From Dactylellina haptotyla (Eukaryota > Ascomycota > Orbiliomycetes > Orbiliales > Orbiliaceae), in assembly GCA_031310005.1 (NCBI GenBank), contig CM062379.1, positions 4,464,001 to 4,528,000 of the forward strand: a stretch of 64,000 bases of DNA, in the 5' to 3' direction. Position numbers and translations under genes: made by a program. The notes below the pieces were generated by a model. It ran no database searches. It had not been told where the DNA came from and saw only the letters and a list, made by a program, of their open reading frames with translations. Below, in pieces: positions 35,709-48,099 of this stretch (its first letter is position 1; every line of letters starts with the position of its first letter).

Positions 35709-38700
35709 ATGGTCTTGTCAACCGCGGCGCTGACAAAATCACTCCGCGACAAGGCAACCCCACTTCTGGACCTTATACCTATCGCCCAGTCTCTCTACCG
35801 GACCGACACCGTTGTTTTTTTCCCTGGCAAAGAGGAATGGTTGGTCGAATGGCTGGTCGAGCGCCTCGCTGGTGAGGCCGCTTCAGAGTTAGTCTTTCCT
35901 TCCCAAACCTTCATGCGATTTACCGTGAGGCTTAAAGCTAATTTCGATATTCTGACATAGTGGTCGGTTGTCGCTGAAAGCTTGGAATACCCTGCTTGAT
36001 CTCTTGAACTCGCCCAACATCAATCCTAACGTTGCCTCCGCCATCCTCAGAAGACACAAGTTCGTCGCAATTGTAGCCAAGACACTCTCGGAAGCTGTCG
36101 CGCGATATCACAACAATCATGGAAAGCCCTCGTATTTCAACGATGGGGTGGAGGACATCGACATGCGAGACGCAGCCTCGTCTGCAAGTTCATCGGGCAC
36201 CGAGCTTGGGAGTCCGTTGGTTCGCACAACATTTGGTAGCAAGGCCAACCAACAGGTGAAGCGAGATCAAATCAGGCAAGGCCAGCAAGCTCAGATGCTG
36301 CTAGCCGCTGTATTCGGAGTCCTGGAATTTATCAGATTGCGGTATGATCAAATTGTCGGCCGAGACCTCGAAACAACGAAACGTAGACGGCTAAATTTGA
36401 CGACACCAATATTCAAATCCCCGCCAGAGACGGCCGCAAGTCTTTGTGAATCATATCTCAAGTTGATTTACATTCTGATCTCAAGTAACCATCAGGTTTG
36501 TGAAACGTCGGCCTGGACAAACATCTGCGAATTGATCTGGAAGTCAAGCTCATATGGTATCTCTGAGGCTGTGAAGGTATGGGTGATATTACCCACCGCC
36601 TCTATGAATATTATTAAATGCTAATAAGACTCTCAACAGCTTGCGTCGCTGGTTTCAGAAAGACTTCTAAACCCTATATCCGCCATACTGAGCATCAACG
36701 CTATCCCTTCTGACATTAAAATAATATCTGCCTGGTTCCTTGATACATACATCTTCCAGCAAATATCCAGTCAAGATAAGCGAACAGACTTTTTAAGGAA
36801 ACTAGAGCCTCTTGCTGCAGCTTGTACCGTGGATGAAGCACGATCGATACAACCGCACAATATTTCTGCACTCCCTTTCATCCTTGAGCTAGCAATTGAA
36901 AAAGCTAGTAAAGACTTCTCTGTAAAGCAGCGGAGACATGCTGATGGATTCATTAGCATCCTGCTCTCATGGATGATGTCAATCACCAGGAGCCAGTCTT
37001 CGGTGCAAAACCTACTCTTAGAGATTGCGGTCCGCAACAAAGTGGTTGTTGAGAAATCAACTTTGGAAGCCTCTGTCCATTTAGCGTTAAACAATGAACG
37101 CCTTACGGATTGGGGGTTATTACAAACTATAGCGAAAATCGATCTCGATGTTATATTTTCTACCTCCGGGAATGCTGTATTCTCAAAATTCTCAGACGTC
37201 GATGCCAGATACTGCGATGAAGCTGAGTGGCATTTTATCGAAGGAATCGTGGCAATGTCAGTAGAGGCACGAGATTTAGAGAACTTCCTAGACAAGTGGT
37301 TTGAGTATTTAAATGAAACCAAAGAAGGGCAGTTCAGAATCTGGGAGTCCGATCGATTTCAATCATTTGTAGCTGCAAATTTAGAAATCGGCTTGGCATC
37401 AAACCAAATTCTCACAGTTATCGAGAAGTTTTCCCAACCTCGCGCTATAAAAACGTCACTTGTGATGGTAGATAGCATTATACGAGGTATCACTCGGATC
37501 GAGACGATAGACAAACTGGGCTCATCCGGGTTGATTGTATCCTTGTTCAATATCCTAACCACCAACGCCTTGCAAAATGACAATCTAAAGCCACGATGGC
37601 AATATCTACGAGTCTTAGTGAGGCTTCTAGATTTGTGGCCAATGCTGGACTTCTCCGAGTCCATCCCGAGCCTAAAGAAAGTAGTCATGGAAAGAGTGAC
37701 CACGTACTTGTCATCTTCCCAGGGTTCGAAGGAGGGTATATCTAAAGAAACCTCTCTTTTACTCACAGCAGCGTTTCTCTTGCAAGAACATTCCTCTCTA
37801 TCTGTCGATGAACTACAGCATATATTCGGAAGCTTCATGGTTTCAATGCGGACTGCATCTGAAATAAATGACACGATGTCATGGGATGGCGATTTTGATA
37901 CAATTTCTAGCGCGTTAAATGTTTCTGAGTCCTTTAGTATAATCTTCATGAAGCGGTTCTTACCTGTGTTTAGGTAATTTTTTCTTCGTTTCTTGTTATA
38001 GAACGTTATAACTAACCTGTCGGCTAGCCAATTCGACGAGAATATACAACGCCGCTTTATGACCCAACTCCTGGAAATTGCCTCCCGAGGTAATACCTGG
38101 GGTTCTTACACACACATACGTTTAGCCTGGTTGTATTTTGTTCAAAAAGACTCCGATGTTTACGAAAGCACCAAAACTAGAGGTATATATTAAGTCCTTG
38201 TCACAAATGGCCTACTCCGTGCTGATAAAAAAACTGCAGACACTCTTTTCAGTGTTTTACTCTCAACCTTACAAGCTGAACTGGTTGATGAATGTCAGCT
38301 GATCCTAGTGCTCGAAACTCTGAACCAATGTCCTTTGTCTGCTGTTAGAAAGTCACAGCGAAGTTCATTTATTGACGGTTTATTCCTGATTTTAAAACAG
38401 CAGAAGTACCAAAAACATCATGAAAATATCTTGAATGTTATGAATAAATTTGCTCAGCTTTCGACAAACACATCCAGTCTTGCCAGCTCTATTGGTAAAC
38501 ATGACGGATTTTACGGCATCCTTACTATATTAGGAGAAATACCTGATCCCACCTTTGAGGCTAGACTAAATCTTATTAGCTTAGTCGTTAAGTGCGTACC
38601 CACAGATTCTATTTCCGAATATGAGGTCACTAACCTTTGAGCAGACATCTTCTAGAATCCAGGAAACACGAAAAACCAGAAGCGCAGCTTGGTGCAGCTA

Positions 38701-40322
38701 TAGATCTTGCTTTAAGGCTACTTGACGAATCGGGTATTGCTGATATTAACGCTCGTGCTTGGTCATACTGCGTTCTTCAAGGCACAGCCGCTGTCAATCA
38801 GGGTACACAGTATTCACTCCTCTCATCAAAACTTTCCCGACTCAAAAATATGCTATCGGAAATTATTATTGAAAGCTCTACTCGGAACTGTGGTGAACCT
38901 ACTGCGAACAAAGATTCTCTGGGGTCGGCGTTGGATTTAACGTTCTTAGAGTCGCTTGTTTCGCTCTCAGGTAATGGCATAGAGCCATCGGGTATCGCAG
39001 TGGAGAGGATTAGCAAACGAAAGGAACACTTTGACCATATTCTCTCGAGGTCAGCGAGTAAGAAGATTTCAGAAGAGGATAGTTCGCATCTTCTCTGTTA
39101 TGGGCGACTTGTTGCTATTATAGATGGCCGTGGTATCAAACCTACAGAGGTAGCATTCTCCCTAGCAAATCAAGGTAGTTAAAAGTCCTCCACTCCTTGA
39201 GGTGTAAAACATACTTACCCTTATCGTTAGGTTTATATCCTCGATTTCGGACAGCTTACAAAGCAGCGATTTCGCGGCTCGAACCGGCTCGATTATTTGA
39301 TGTCATTGGAAATGCTTTAGCAATTTGTTTACCTGTTTGCAATGATATCCCGCAAAGCTACTTTGCTGTTCTGCACGATACATTGAAAATGACTACTGGT
39401 GAGGATTCGTTGACAATAAAGACAGTTGAAATGAAAGCTGACACTTCTGAAGTTTATAAAGGTTGTGAAAAACAAATGGAGGTACAACTCTCTTCAACTT
39501 TGTCGCAACTAGCCTTATCAATCCCAGAATGCAGATCTTCAGGTATACTGTGCAGCCTTCTAGAGATTATTAACATGCTCCTAAAAGAAAAGGTATTTGC
39601 AAACTCAATATAATTAGTTCGTCTGTAAGGCTCACTAACATTCATAATGCCGTATATTATAGTCCTCTGCATTTTCCCAGTTGAGCATCGAAGAAATAAT
39701 TGCGAGCGTGACACTGGTGGCCCTACCAAGCGGGCCTAGTTTCAACTACCTTTCCCCAAATACGGATGAAATATTTATTCCTATTTGTTCGATTCTAACT
39801 GCAATTCTGAGTAGCCAACGATCCAGAATAAGGAGCAGACATAGTCTAATAATCGCAGCCCTGAATGGCTTAATGAGTCTTCTTTTTCTGCCTAAATTAG
39901 CGGGTAGAAGAAGGACAGATACTGAAATCTACCCCCCCTGGCTGAGGAAACTTACAAACTGGACTGTTAGCAAGGATTCAGCGATTGCCTTCTGTCGTCT
40001 TGTGACGATGCTTTGCGATCCCTCCGCTTCAAGCGTTAGAACGGGTCGGAAATCACATAGTCTTTCTTCTGTTACAGTCGGAGCGAGGAAAGCAATAGAA
40101 CCTCATATGGTTGGATTATTGAAGCGATATATTAACCTAAATCTTACACATCACATTGCTTCGGATGTGAGAACAGGTCTAACACCGGGGTTATACGCTG
40201 CGTTTGATGTAATACAAGAACCAATACTAAGATCTTTAAATATGAGCTTAGATAGCGCTAGCAGGGTTCTTTTCAAGTCACTATATGAAGATTGGAATAA
40301 GTTTGGTAAATGGACTGGTTGA
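35709..40322 (+). CDS. URB2: Nucleolar pre-ribosome assembly protein Urb2/Npa2
   Basis: Nine exons (35709-35887, 35961-36576, 36640-37973, 38028-38089, 38126-38182, 38240-38591, 38645-39174, 39231-39592, 39663-40322) join in consistent phase to 1383 codons. Most of the chain is alpha-helical repeat-like sequence of low conservation. The final 200 residues match the Urb2/Npa2 C-terminal domain: RRRTDTEIYPPWLRKLTNW, ARKAIEPHMVGLLKRYI, LTPGLYAAFDVI and the end block SLYEDWNKFGKW. Urb2 acts in the nucleolus in early 60S ribosomal subunit assembly with Urb1/Npa1 and associated factors. Introns are unusually short: 36 nt between exons 4 and 5, and 53-86 nt otherwise. The first intron junction restores ASDGRLSLKAW. 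The 3' end lies only 87 bp from the convergent acyl-CoA ligase gene. Confidence 0.92.
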
Positions 40323-40409
40323 TTGAGGCATGTAAATAAAACACGGATATAGAATATACCCATAATTTACCAGATCTAAGTCTGATTTCGGATATGAGGG
40401 GAAATTTTC

Positions 40410-42311
40410 TTATAATTTTGCTCGGTGGTCACCTGTATCTTTAATTTCCTTTGCTGCTCTTTCTCTTAATAGCTTCCTCAAGATCTTACCCGACGGATTC
40501 TTCGGAATCATATCAACCCAAATCACGCCGCCAGTTAGTTGTTTATATTTCGCTACAGCTTTCGACATATACTTTTGAATATCCTCTGTTGTAACCTTCG
40601 ACCCAGGATTTCTAACAAGATATGCTCTAGGGCGTTCATTTTCCGCCCATGTAATACCAATAACGCCTGCATCCGCTACACCAGGGTGCTCTAAAAGAAC
40701 GGCCTCGAGTTCTGCGGGGGCCACTTGATAACCCGAAGTTTTAATAAGTTCCTTTTTATATTTAGTGGAGGGGGTTAAATTAGCCTGCTATGAGCACAAG
40801 CAAAGGAATATGCGTGAATATTATGGGGTTCATACCTTCTTGCGGTCAACGATATACCACAAATCCTCGTCATCGACATAAGCCACATCTCCCGTCTTTA
40901 GCCATCCATCTTTGGTGATTGTGTTTGCCGTAGCGTCCGGCTTGTTGTAGTATCCTTTCATGACGTTTGGTCCCCGGACCCACAATTCTCCGGATTTATT
41001 TCTTCCCAATTCTTTCCCGGCTTCATCGACAATCATAGCTTCGCAATTAGGTGCGATATGACCGACAGTGCCTCGTTTTGGATTTATATTCTTGGAGTTT
41101 TCCTTTTGGACAATTATCGCGCAGGTTACTTCGCTAAGTCCATACCCTATATTACAATTGGGATCAGGCTAAGGGCAAATAAGGCAATATCCAGAACAAA
41201 AAGAGTGGCGTACCTTGAAGAATTCGAACATTATTGAATTTTGCTTCAGCGGCAATTGCTGTCTCCGCACTCAGTGGCGCAGCCCCGGAGCCTATGCTTC
41301 TCACCGATGACAAATCGGTTTTTTGGACTGCGGGATGTTTTGCGAACGCTACAATGATTGGTGGTACAGCGCTTATCGATGTTACCTTATATTTTTCGAT
41401 GCATCTTTGCAGGAACGCCTGTTTAGTAAACTAATACAATATATATGAAAGCTGTAGTATAAGATGAAAAACCAAAGATACCTGAGATAATCCAAAAAGT
41501 CAAACTTAGGCATAATGTAGACCCTATATCCCATTTTCGGTGCTTGAAGCACGAAAGAATTCATACCATAGGCATGGTACATGGGAATAGCTGCTAAGTA
41601 TACTGGTTCGTATTCTTTTACGATTTCAGTCATGCTAATAGACTGGGTGCAATTTGCGATGAAGTTCCGATGCGAGATCTCGACTCCCTTTGGCATACCA
41701 GTTGTACCGCTAGAGTAATTTATGGCGACGGTGGTATTCCACTCTTCATCGGTGCTTAGCCTTCTCCAACGGAAATCATCATTGTCGACGAGAATATCTG
41801 TCCAATACCCGCCAATGGGAAGTCCGCGCCATTGATCCCTCTTCGGAGCCCCGACGTTATCGTCAAAAGCATAGATCTTTCGGGGATCGAAACCGATGTT
41901 CTTTGCGGCTTCAAGGGCGGTAGGGATCGAAGCTGGAGTTACAAACACTACTTTCGCATTAGCATCTTTAATTTGATAAGCCAACTCTCTTGCCGTAAAC
42001 GTTGGGTTGGCACCGGTGAAGACACACTCGGCGCCAACAATGCCCATAAGCAGAACCGGAAAGAAAATGTTGTTTCCTGAAAACACGAGTAGTTTGTCTT
42101 GTGGCTTCAAACACAGCTTGTTTTGGATCCCTGCGGACACTCGCTTGACCCATGACCGGTATTCATGGAGAGAGAGGTTCTTCTCCTCAGGTTTGATAGA
42201 GTCCAGATATATGGGATCCTTGGGGAGAGTTGCATCGGGCGACCCGAACAGCCATGTGAGCAAGTCTGTTTTTTGGATCTCAACATTTTCAAAGGGTGAT
42301 TTAAATGGCAT
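40410..42311 (-). CDS. 4-coumarate-CoA-ligase-like acyl-CoA synthetase, peroxisomal
   Basis: Exons in transcript order are 42311-41482, 41404-41214, 41146-40836 and 40751-40410, giving 557 codons, a normal length. It activates a carboxylic acid with ATP and forms a CoA thioester. Motifs of adenylate-forming enzymes are in order: the P-loop-like YSSGTTGMPKGVEIS, IPMYHAYGM, GYGLSEVT, GELWVRGPNVMKGYYNKPDAT, DGWLKTGDVAYVDDEDLWYI, VDRKKELIKTSGYQVAPAE and the catalytic Lys in IPKNPSGKILRK. The chain ends in Ala-Lys-Leu, a type 1 peroxisomal targeting signal. Substrates of such fungal enzymes range from fatty to aromatic acids, so I give no specific one. The first intron acceptor was set at AAAG/ATGC because it alone keeps the frame and yields DYLRCIEKYKVTSI. 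Confidence 0.93.
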
Positions 42312-43174
42312 TGTTGGGATTAACAGCGCGAGTGTCAAGCAACGAGTTCAAAGCAGGGTGTTTCCGCGTATGGTAGATTTGTGTTGAATATTCGGATTAT
42401 TCGGCTTTATACAGATATGAGTACAGCAAGATACCTGTTGATACTGTGATGGTTGGCAGAAACCCCATGGACTCAAAGGACTGGAACTTATAAAAGACTG
42501 GATGAACAGGAGAACCGAGGATATGTGACGGAATTACACATCGGCATCGTTATCGGGGCCTATCAAATCATTCTTTACAAAACACCTTATTGGTAGGCTT
42601 TTAGCCTTGAGAGCCAGAGTGCTAGCGTTGGAATGTGGACCAGCTTTCGCTTTTCAAGATTGTATTTTAAGCCGTGGTGAAGCCATGTTTCCCCGCAAAA
42701 GCCATGGCTAGAGCGCCCCACTGACATTCCGGGGTGGGGACGACACGCGAAGCCGGCATTTAGTTAGCCCGTACGGAAACTCGCCTCGACAGTTTGAGAA
42801 TCCCTTAGGAACCCAGCTGGAAACTGGGGTTCTGTGGTATTTTGCTTGAACATCAACATGTAAACTCCCTACCTTCCGTAGCTGGTGGCCCTTCATATTC
42901 CCTGGATGAAAGTAAGTCCGAGGCCTGAAAGTAAAATAAGAGGGAAGGAAACCGGGATAGCGTGGCTATTGGGACACAGCGGCATTTGCCCTCCGCAAAC
43001 TAGTTTAGAGAATGCATCGAATAGGTATAAAAACAAAAGGAAGGCTTTCGCTCAAATCAATACAAGCTCGAGCGAGGCCTAAGCTATGGCATGCCCACAC
43101 TCCCATACAACTTGCCTGCACAATCAAGACATAAACTGAACAGCACTCGTGAATCGGATTTTCCAAAGATAATC
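42312..43174. other. Intergenic region, acyl-CoA ligase promoter side
   Basis: About 860 bp between two minus-strand genes: promoter of the acyl-CoA ligase and 3' end of the beta-barrel protein gene. No other gene seen. Confidence 0.5.
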
Positions 43175-44750
43175 TCAAGCCCAACGCCAATCAATAGGGA
43201 CTCGCCCTTGTGCAGGGTCCGCAATCATATTGAATGCTGCTGGGGATAGATCCAGGTCATACTCCGCGCATCCTCCACACCGATCAACAACACTTATTCT
43301 CACCTCAGCTCTCTTTTCCAAATTATGGTCACCCTTGACGCCATATTCTCCTCTATTCTACAAAGGAGACTCGTTCATATTGCCATTGCCATTATAACCC
43401 TTCTTCCTAGTAAGGGGCGTTTGAGCTCTTATCTCAGTTAGCTTTGTTGTTATACTCGTCGCAAAAGTCGTGACAACCCAGGGTCCATAAGTGGTGTTGA
43501 ATGTATAGTATCTCGGATTTGACAAGATATCGTTAGAGCGTCGGTTGAAGCCTCCCTTGTTTCTTACGATTATCTGTCGACCACAAAACGGGTTATTATT
43601 ACTATTGGCCGTGGCCTGAGTGTCAAAGAGAGCGTGCCCAATCGCTGCTATCAGGTCGGAACCAGAGTTGACAATTCCACACGAACCCAACCCAGGGTCG
43701 TAGAATGTCGCATCGCCAGAAAAGGTCTGATCCGGTGCTGAATTAGAGCCTCTAGCTCCACTGCTGCTTGGTGCTAGTGTAGAATACGGGGAGTTGGACG
43801 ACTGTACACTCGCTGAACTTGAAACTATGTTGGTCGTAGATTGAGGAGGGGTACTCGCTTGACTTAACGCTGATGAAGTGCTTGACAGAGTAACAAATCT
43901 TCGAGACGACGTGCTATAAATAATGAAGAAAATAGTAAGTCTAAAGATTACCAGAGTAAGCAAAATTTTGCGACTAGAAATTCTTTTTGCACCTTTGGTC
44001 GGCCGGTACAATAATGACGCCGCCACCAGGATCATTATAAATTAAAACTTTGACGGATGACGATGAGGCACCATATGGCGCCGAACCGGTAACAGTATAC
44101 GGAATGCTTGTAAAGGTAGTAAAGACACTGCCACTGGAAACCTTTGTGGTAGCGCCCACAACGATAGTAGAAGATCCCAATGTAATAAGCTTGCCGTTGG
44201 AAATTAAAGTTGCTGTTGGTCCTATGATTGAAGTGGTTCCGCCTTGAGTTTGTGTGGAGTCTCCCTGAGTTGCCGTGATAATACGCCTGAAAGTAAATGC
44301 GGCCGGACCGTCTGTGTTTAATGTGAGGTAAGATGTAGCAGGGATGATTGACCCTCAAGAGAGCGCATATGTGACACCTTCCGGCTCCCCATATTGGATA
44401 GTGTATATCTTACCGCCAATTTGTGTGACGTCCTGGACTGTCCGCGTGGTTGTAGGGACGAAAATCTTTGAACCAGGAATCGTAACACCCTGGCGAGATC
44501 CGTTGGCACCGACGATACCATTTCTCTGTGCGCGAATACGCTTGACCCGATTCGAAACACCGATGCCGATTGCCAATGCAATTGCAAGGACAGTTAAGAA
44601 GATAAGAATCGTCAATTTGTAGAAGTTTTTGCGACGAAATCCACATACGTAAAGACTGTGCGGCTTCGAAGTGCCAGCGAAGGTCCTGGTACGAGACCAT
44701 TGGCGTAGCCCGGAATTAGGGTGGAATCGCTCTAGGATCCCAACTTTCAT
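43175..44750 (-). CDS. Membrane-anchored protein with C-terminal RlpA-like double-psi beta-barrel
   Basis: Exons in transcript order are 44750-44378, 44311-43993, 43913-43568 and 43357-43175, 406 codons. A short cytoplasmic N-terminus leads to one hydrophobic segment (residues 46-65, FLTVLAIALAIGIGV). A Ser/Thr-rich stalk follows, then a double-psi beta-barrel of the RlpA/barwin/expansin type from about residue 295: GDATFYDPGLGSCGIVNSGS, NPFCGRQI, VVDRCGGCAEYDLDLSPAAF and the end PIDWRWA. Such fungal proteins sit at the plasma membrane or wall; binding to wall glucan or chitin is inferred. A plain ORF would end at 43358, losing the last 60 residues; splicing GTAAGA to TTTGTAG restores the domain end. 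A TGA lies inside a proposed 66-nt in-frame intron (44312-44377). The start ATG is the first giving a plausible topology. Confidence 0.85.
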
Positions 44751-45156
44751 GTTCAAGACCCTTGCTGGTACGCAGACATATATGTGTGTCCAGATAATAT
44801 CCTTTGAGAACGAAAGAGTATTTCGGATTATGCTGACGCTACCGAACCGGTGTAACCGATGGTGAGGCCGTATTAGGTAATACGATAGAAAAGGATGCAA
44901 TGAGATCAAGATGATGCATGGTCACATACGGGTCTTGGTGACTATATATACGTACATGTTGATATCAATGAAATCGAAATCCAACTACATGGATAGCCAT
45001 TTCCTAAATGTAATAAACAAACTAATATTCAAGGATCGATTTGATCATCGGCCTGCAAGCGCACGGATCCGATTCATATGTGGGATAGGGCAAATCTCCA
45101 ACATTTATTTTTGTATTCTTTTCAATTTTCATCGACGTATTGGAAGTTTAGAATAT
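44751..45156. other. Intergenic region between two minus-strand genes
   Basis: 406 AT-rich bases. Holds the beta-barrel gene promoter and the 3' end of the hydrolase gene. No gene seen. Confidence 0.5.
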
Positions 45157-48099
45157 TTATCTGCGAAAATAGGATGAGGACGATATTTGCCAATGAGAAT
45201 CAAACCTCGCCAACACGAACGCCCCAGCAGCTCCTTTCCAACCACTTTTTGGGCCCAAAAGAATAAAATCAGGTTGGCCAATCCCGGTACGTATTGGGAA
45301 TAGCCTAACGGCTCTCCGCAATCCATCAGCGTCGCTCCCCCAAATCAATATCCCAACTCTTTCAGTGCCCTGGAGGGGAAATACAAAAACCATTCCCATC
45401 CCCGGCTCATTAGCATATGTTACCACCCGGTTCTGGTGCTTTATGCAAATACTACCGTCTTCCTTCTGGGAGATCGGGAAGGTAGATCTCAACGCTGTAG
45501 GAAGATAAGAGCTGTGGAATCTCCCAAGGATCACTATATTACCATTGCTCTTCCGCCCAAATTCTCGAGTTGTCCCAATTTCTGTATCCGCTGAATAATA
45601 TTGAAATAAATTTCTCGATATCTCCAAAGCCTTTTGGCTATATTCGTTTGAAAGAACGTCGTTCGTTGTTAGAATGCTGATGCTGCCTCTCGTATTTAGA
45701 ACTGCTTGCATGCTCCCTAACTGCAAACCATATCGTTCTACATTCTTCCATATGTTATCATGGTAGATACTCCAATTGTCATTCTCGCACAGGAAACCAA
45801 TCGTGTTACTGCCTTCCGGAATCGATATTTTTTGGCCGTTTAGATCTATGCGGAGGATTCTTGTGGATGTCTTCAGTTCAGCCAAGGTAGGATTGAATTC
45901 AAAGCGACGGATATTTGATGTTGTGATTTGCCCTACAGCTTCAGCGCCAAATTTGAACTCAACCTCTATACGCCCAAAATAACTTGGATCTAAAAGCTGA
46001 ATGACGTGGAAGCCGCCTCGGCTGCCCATAGCATTAGGGCATCCAATAACAACTGTAAATTTTGTACCTATTTGCGGCAACTCCCGATTTCTGCTGAAAA
46101 ACTGTGACAAGAAACTTCCAAGCGGTTCATATGTCATGATCCCGTCCCACCAATGACCTTTTTGAGGGTATTCGATATAACCTGGGTTTTGCAAATCCCC
46201 CACTTGTACTGTATTGCCAAGTATTTCAAACATCCGTCTTGATGAGAAGACAGGGACGTTGTCATCCCTTTCTCCATGGGCATTGAATATCGGCAATCCC
46301 TGCAGATTTTCAGCTAGTAACTCCAAGCGGAAGGGGTTCATTGAGCTTTGCAAAATAGCCCATGCCTGTGGCTCCAGTTCTTGCCATAGAACATAAGGAA
46401 CATATTCTGTATGATTTTATCATTTGTTATCGCTTGGATCTATGTGGGCGGTTCAGTCGAGGATTTAGAGGAATTACCTGGTATGCAGAGATATCCTGAT
46501 ATCGGCGAACCCCCAATGACTTTGTCGTTCAATCCAATCAAAGCGTACCAAGCACCTTGGCCCCCATTTGAGTGACCCATCACATATATCCTCTCACCAT
46601 CAAAATCCGGACCATCCCATCCGACATAACTTCTCCAATGTTCTATTGCAGATACAGCCGAGACATAATCTGCCATTCCCCATGCATCTGTTATCTAAAA
46701 TTAGCATATTAAAGTTTTCATAGATTATTTTTAGTTTTAACATACGCCAGTCATCTGACCAGAAGGCTAGTCCTCCACTGGGGATAACTAGCCAAGCGCA
46801 AAGATTAGGTTGGCCATCAAAAGTATTTCTTGAGAATTCCGAATCGGCATCCACCCCTGCGCCATGCAAAGATAAAAGAATAGGTAGAGTTTCTGGGTTT
46901 TCGCAATTGCTTTCGGCTGATGGTGGACGAAGTATAGCGTATGAAACGGTGCCTGATGGATGAACATAGGTATATTTGTGAGTATCATAGACTTCATCGA
47001 AACACCTCAGAACAACAGTGAATTGTAGCGTTGATTCTAGACCACTCTGACATCTAAACTTTAAAACAACGTCAAAACCTCGTAACGACCTACTTAGGCC
47101 AAAATTCAGTTTAATTGGACGAGCGTGCTTGGGGGCAATTGTGATGACATCTTCCAAACCCAAGTTTACATGCTCCTGGTGAGTTATTGTCAGCAACGCA
47201 ATTGATAGTAGAATAGTGCTCTAGATTATAACCTCACATTGTCAGGTTGAACATCTAAGATGTCGATTGGCTGGTCCCAATTATTTCGAATACCCACTGC
47301 TGCGACCTTTCCAGCAGACCTTCCGGCGACAATGTCAGGGAAGACCAGGCTACCATCTACTATTGACAAAGGCTCGCAGATAGAATCTGCGATGAGCTCA
47401 ATGTCGATTTGAGGCGGTTTCCTCCCTCCAAACATTCGAATGTCGTTGAATGCTCGAATATTAATTATATGCTGCTTCGATTCAGTTTTCAAATTTAGAA
47501 CCATTGGAGCTCTTCCATAGCCATAAACATCGCCACCGAAAAAGTGCTCTCCGTCTATCCAAATCTCTTGAACTTGTTTCGTATGCAGAACAATTGCGCA
47601 ATCGCCATATTCTGATGGAGGGTTATATTCAAAATAACCTCTAACCCATGCCTGAAATTGTAGACCGGACCAACCAAAGGTTGATTGCATCATGCTCCAG
47701 TCAACATCCGGAAATGATAATGTCAAACTAGTTGAATATCGACTTGAAGTTGTGGAGGCATGGGTCACAGTCCACTTGACTGTTCCATTACGAGCAAGCG
47801 AGCTTCGAAATGTTGAATTTTCATCGGGTTGGAGATTTTGGAACCCGCCATACCGTTCCAAGGGGTCTGCGCCCCACTCGGTTTCTGGAGAAAATCAATT
47901 AGGATTTCGAACAGAGGGGACCGCTTCAAAACCCAAGTGGCTGACCTCTGGTACCAATTTGGAACGGCCCTAGTTGATCCCATGAGGGTGAGAATCGTAT
48001 TAAAGGGGTTGCTTGGAGGTTAAGATTTTGTGATGCGAGAGTTGCCGCTACCACGTTCAGCAGCAACAAAGCCGGGGGCAAAGCTCGAAGAGCGTCCAT
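45157..48099 (-). CDS. Large secreted alpha/beta hydrolase (S9/PHB-depolymerase-like esterase)
   Basis: Exons in transcript order are 48099-47946, 47884-47238, 47175-46746, 46687-46478 and 46406-45157, 896 codons. The N-terminus is a signal peptide (MDALRALPPALLLLNVVAAT then LASQ). About 200 residues with a beta-sandwich look follow (WSGLQFQAWVRGYF). The hydrolase core has an oxyanion-hole motif LSLHGAG, the nucleophile elbow GHSNGG with Ser450, an acid near Asp528/Asp529 in HGERDDNVPV and His565 in KGHWWDG, all in the canonical order. About 330 further residues have no domain I recognise. The substrate may be an ester polymer or a peptide; PHB depolymerases and S9 peptidases share this core. 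Several potential N-glycosylation sites are present. All phases agree and each intron is GT-AG. Confidence 0.88.

Noticed and set aside
44330-44380. Calling the beta-barrel gene a pseudogene because of the in-frame TGA
   Set aside because: A 66-nt frame-preserving GT-AG intron removes it, and all other exons of the gene are intact and in phase.
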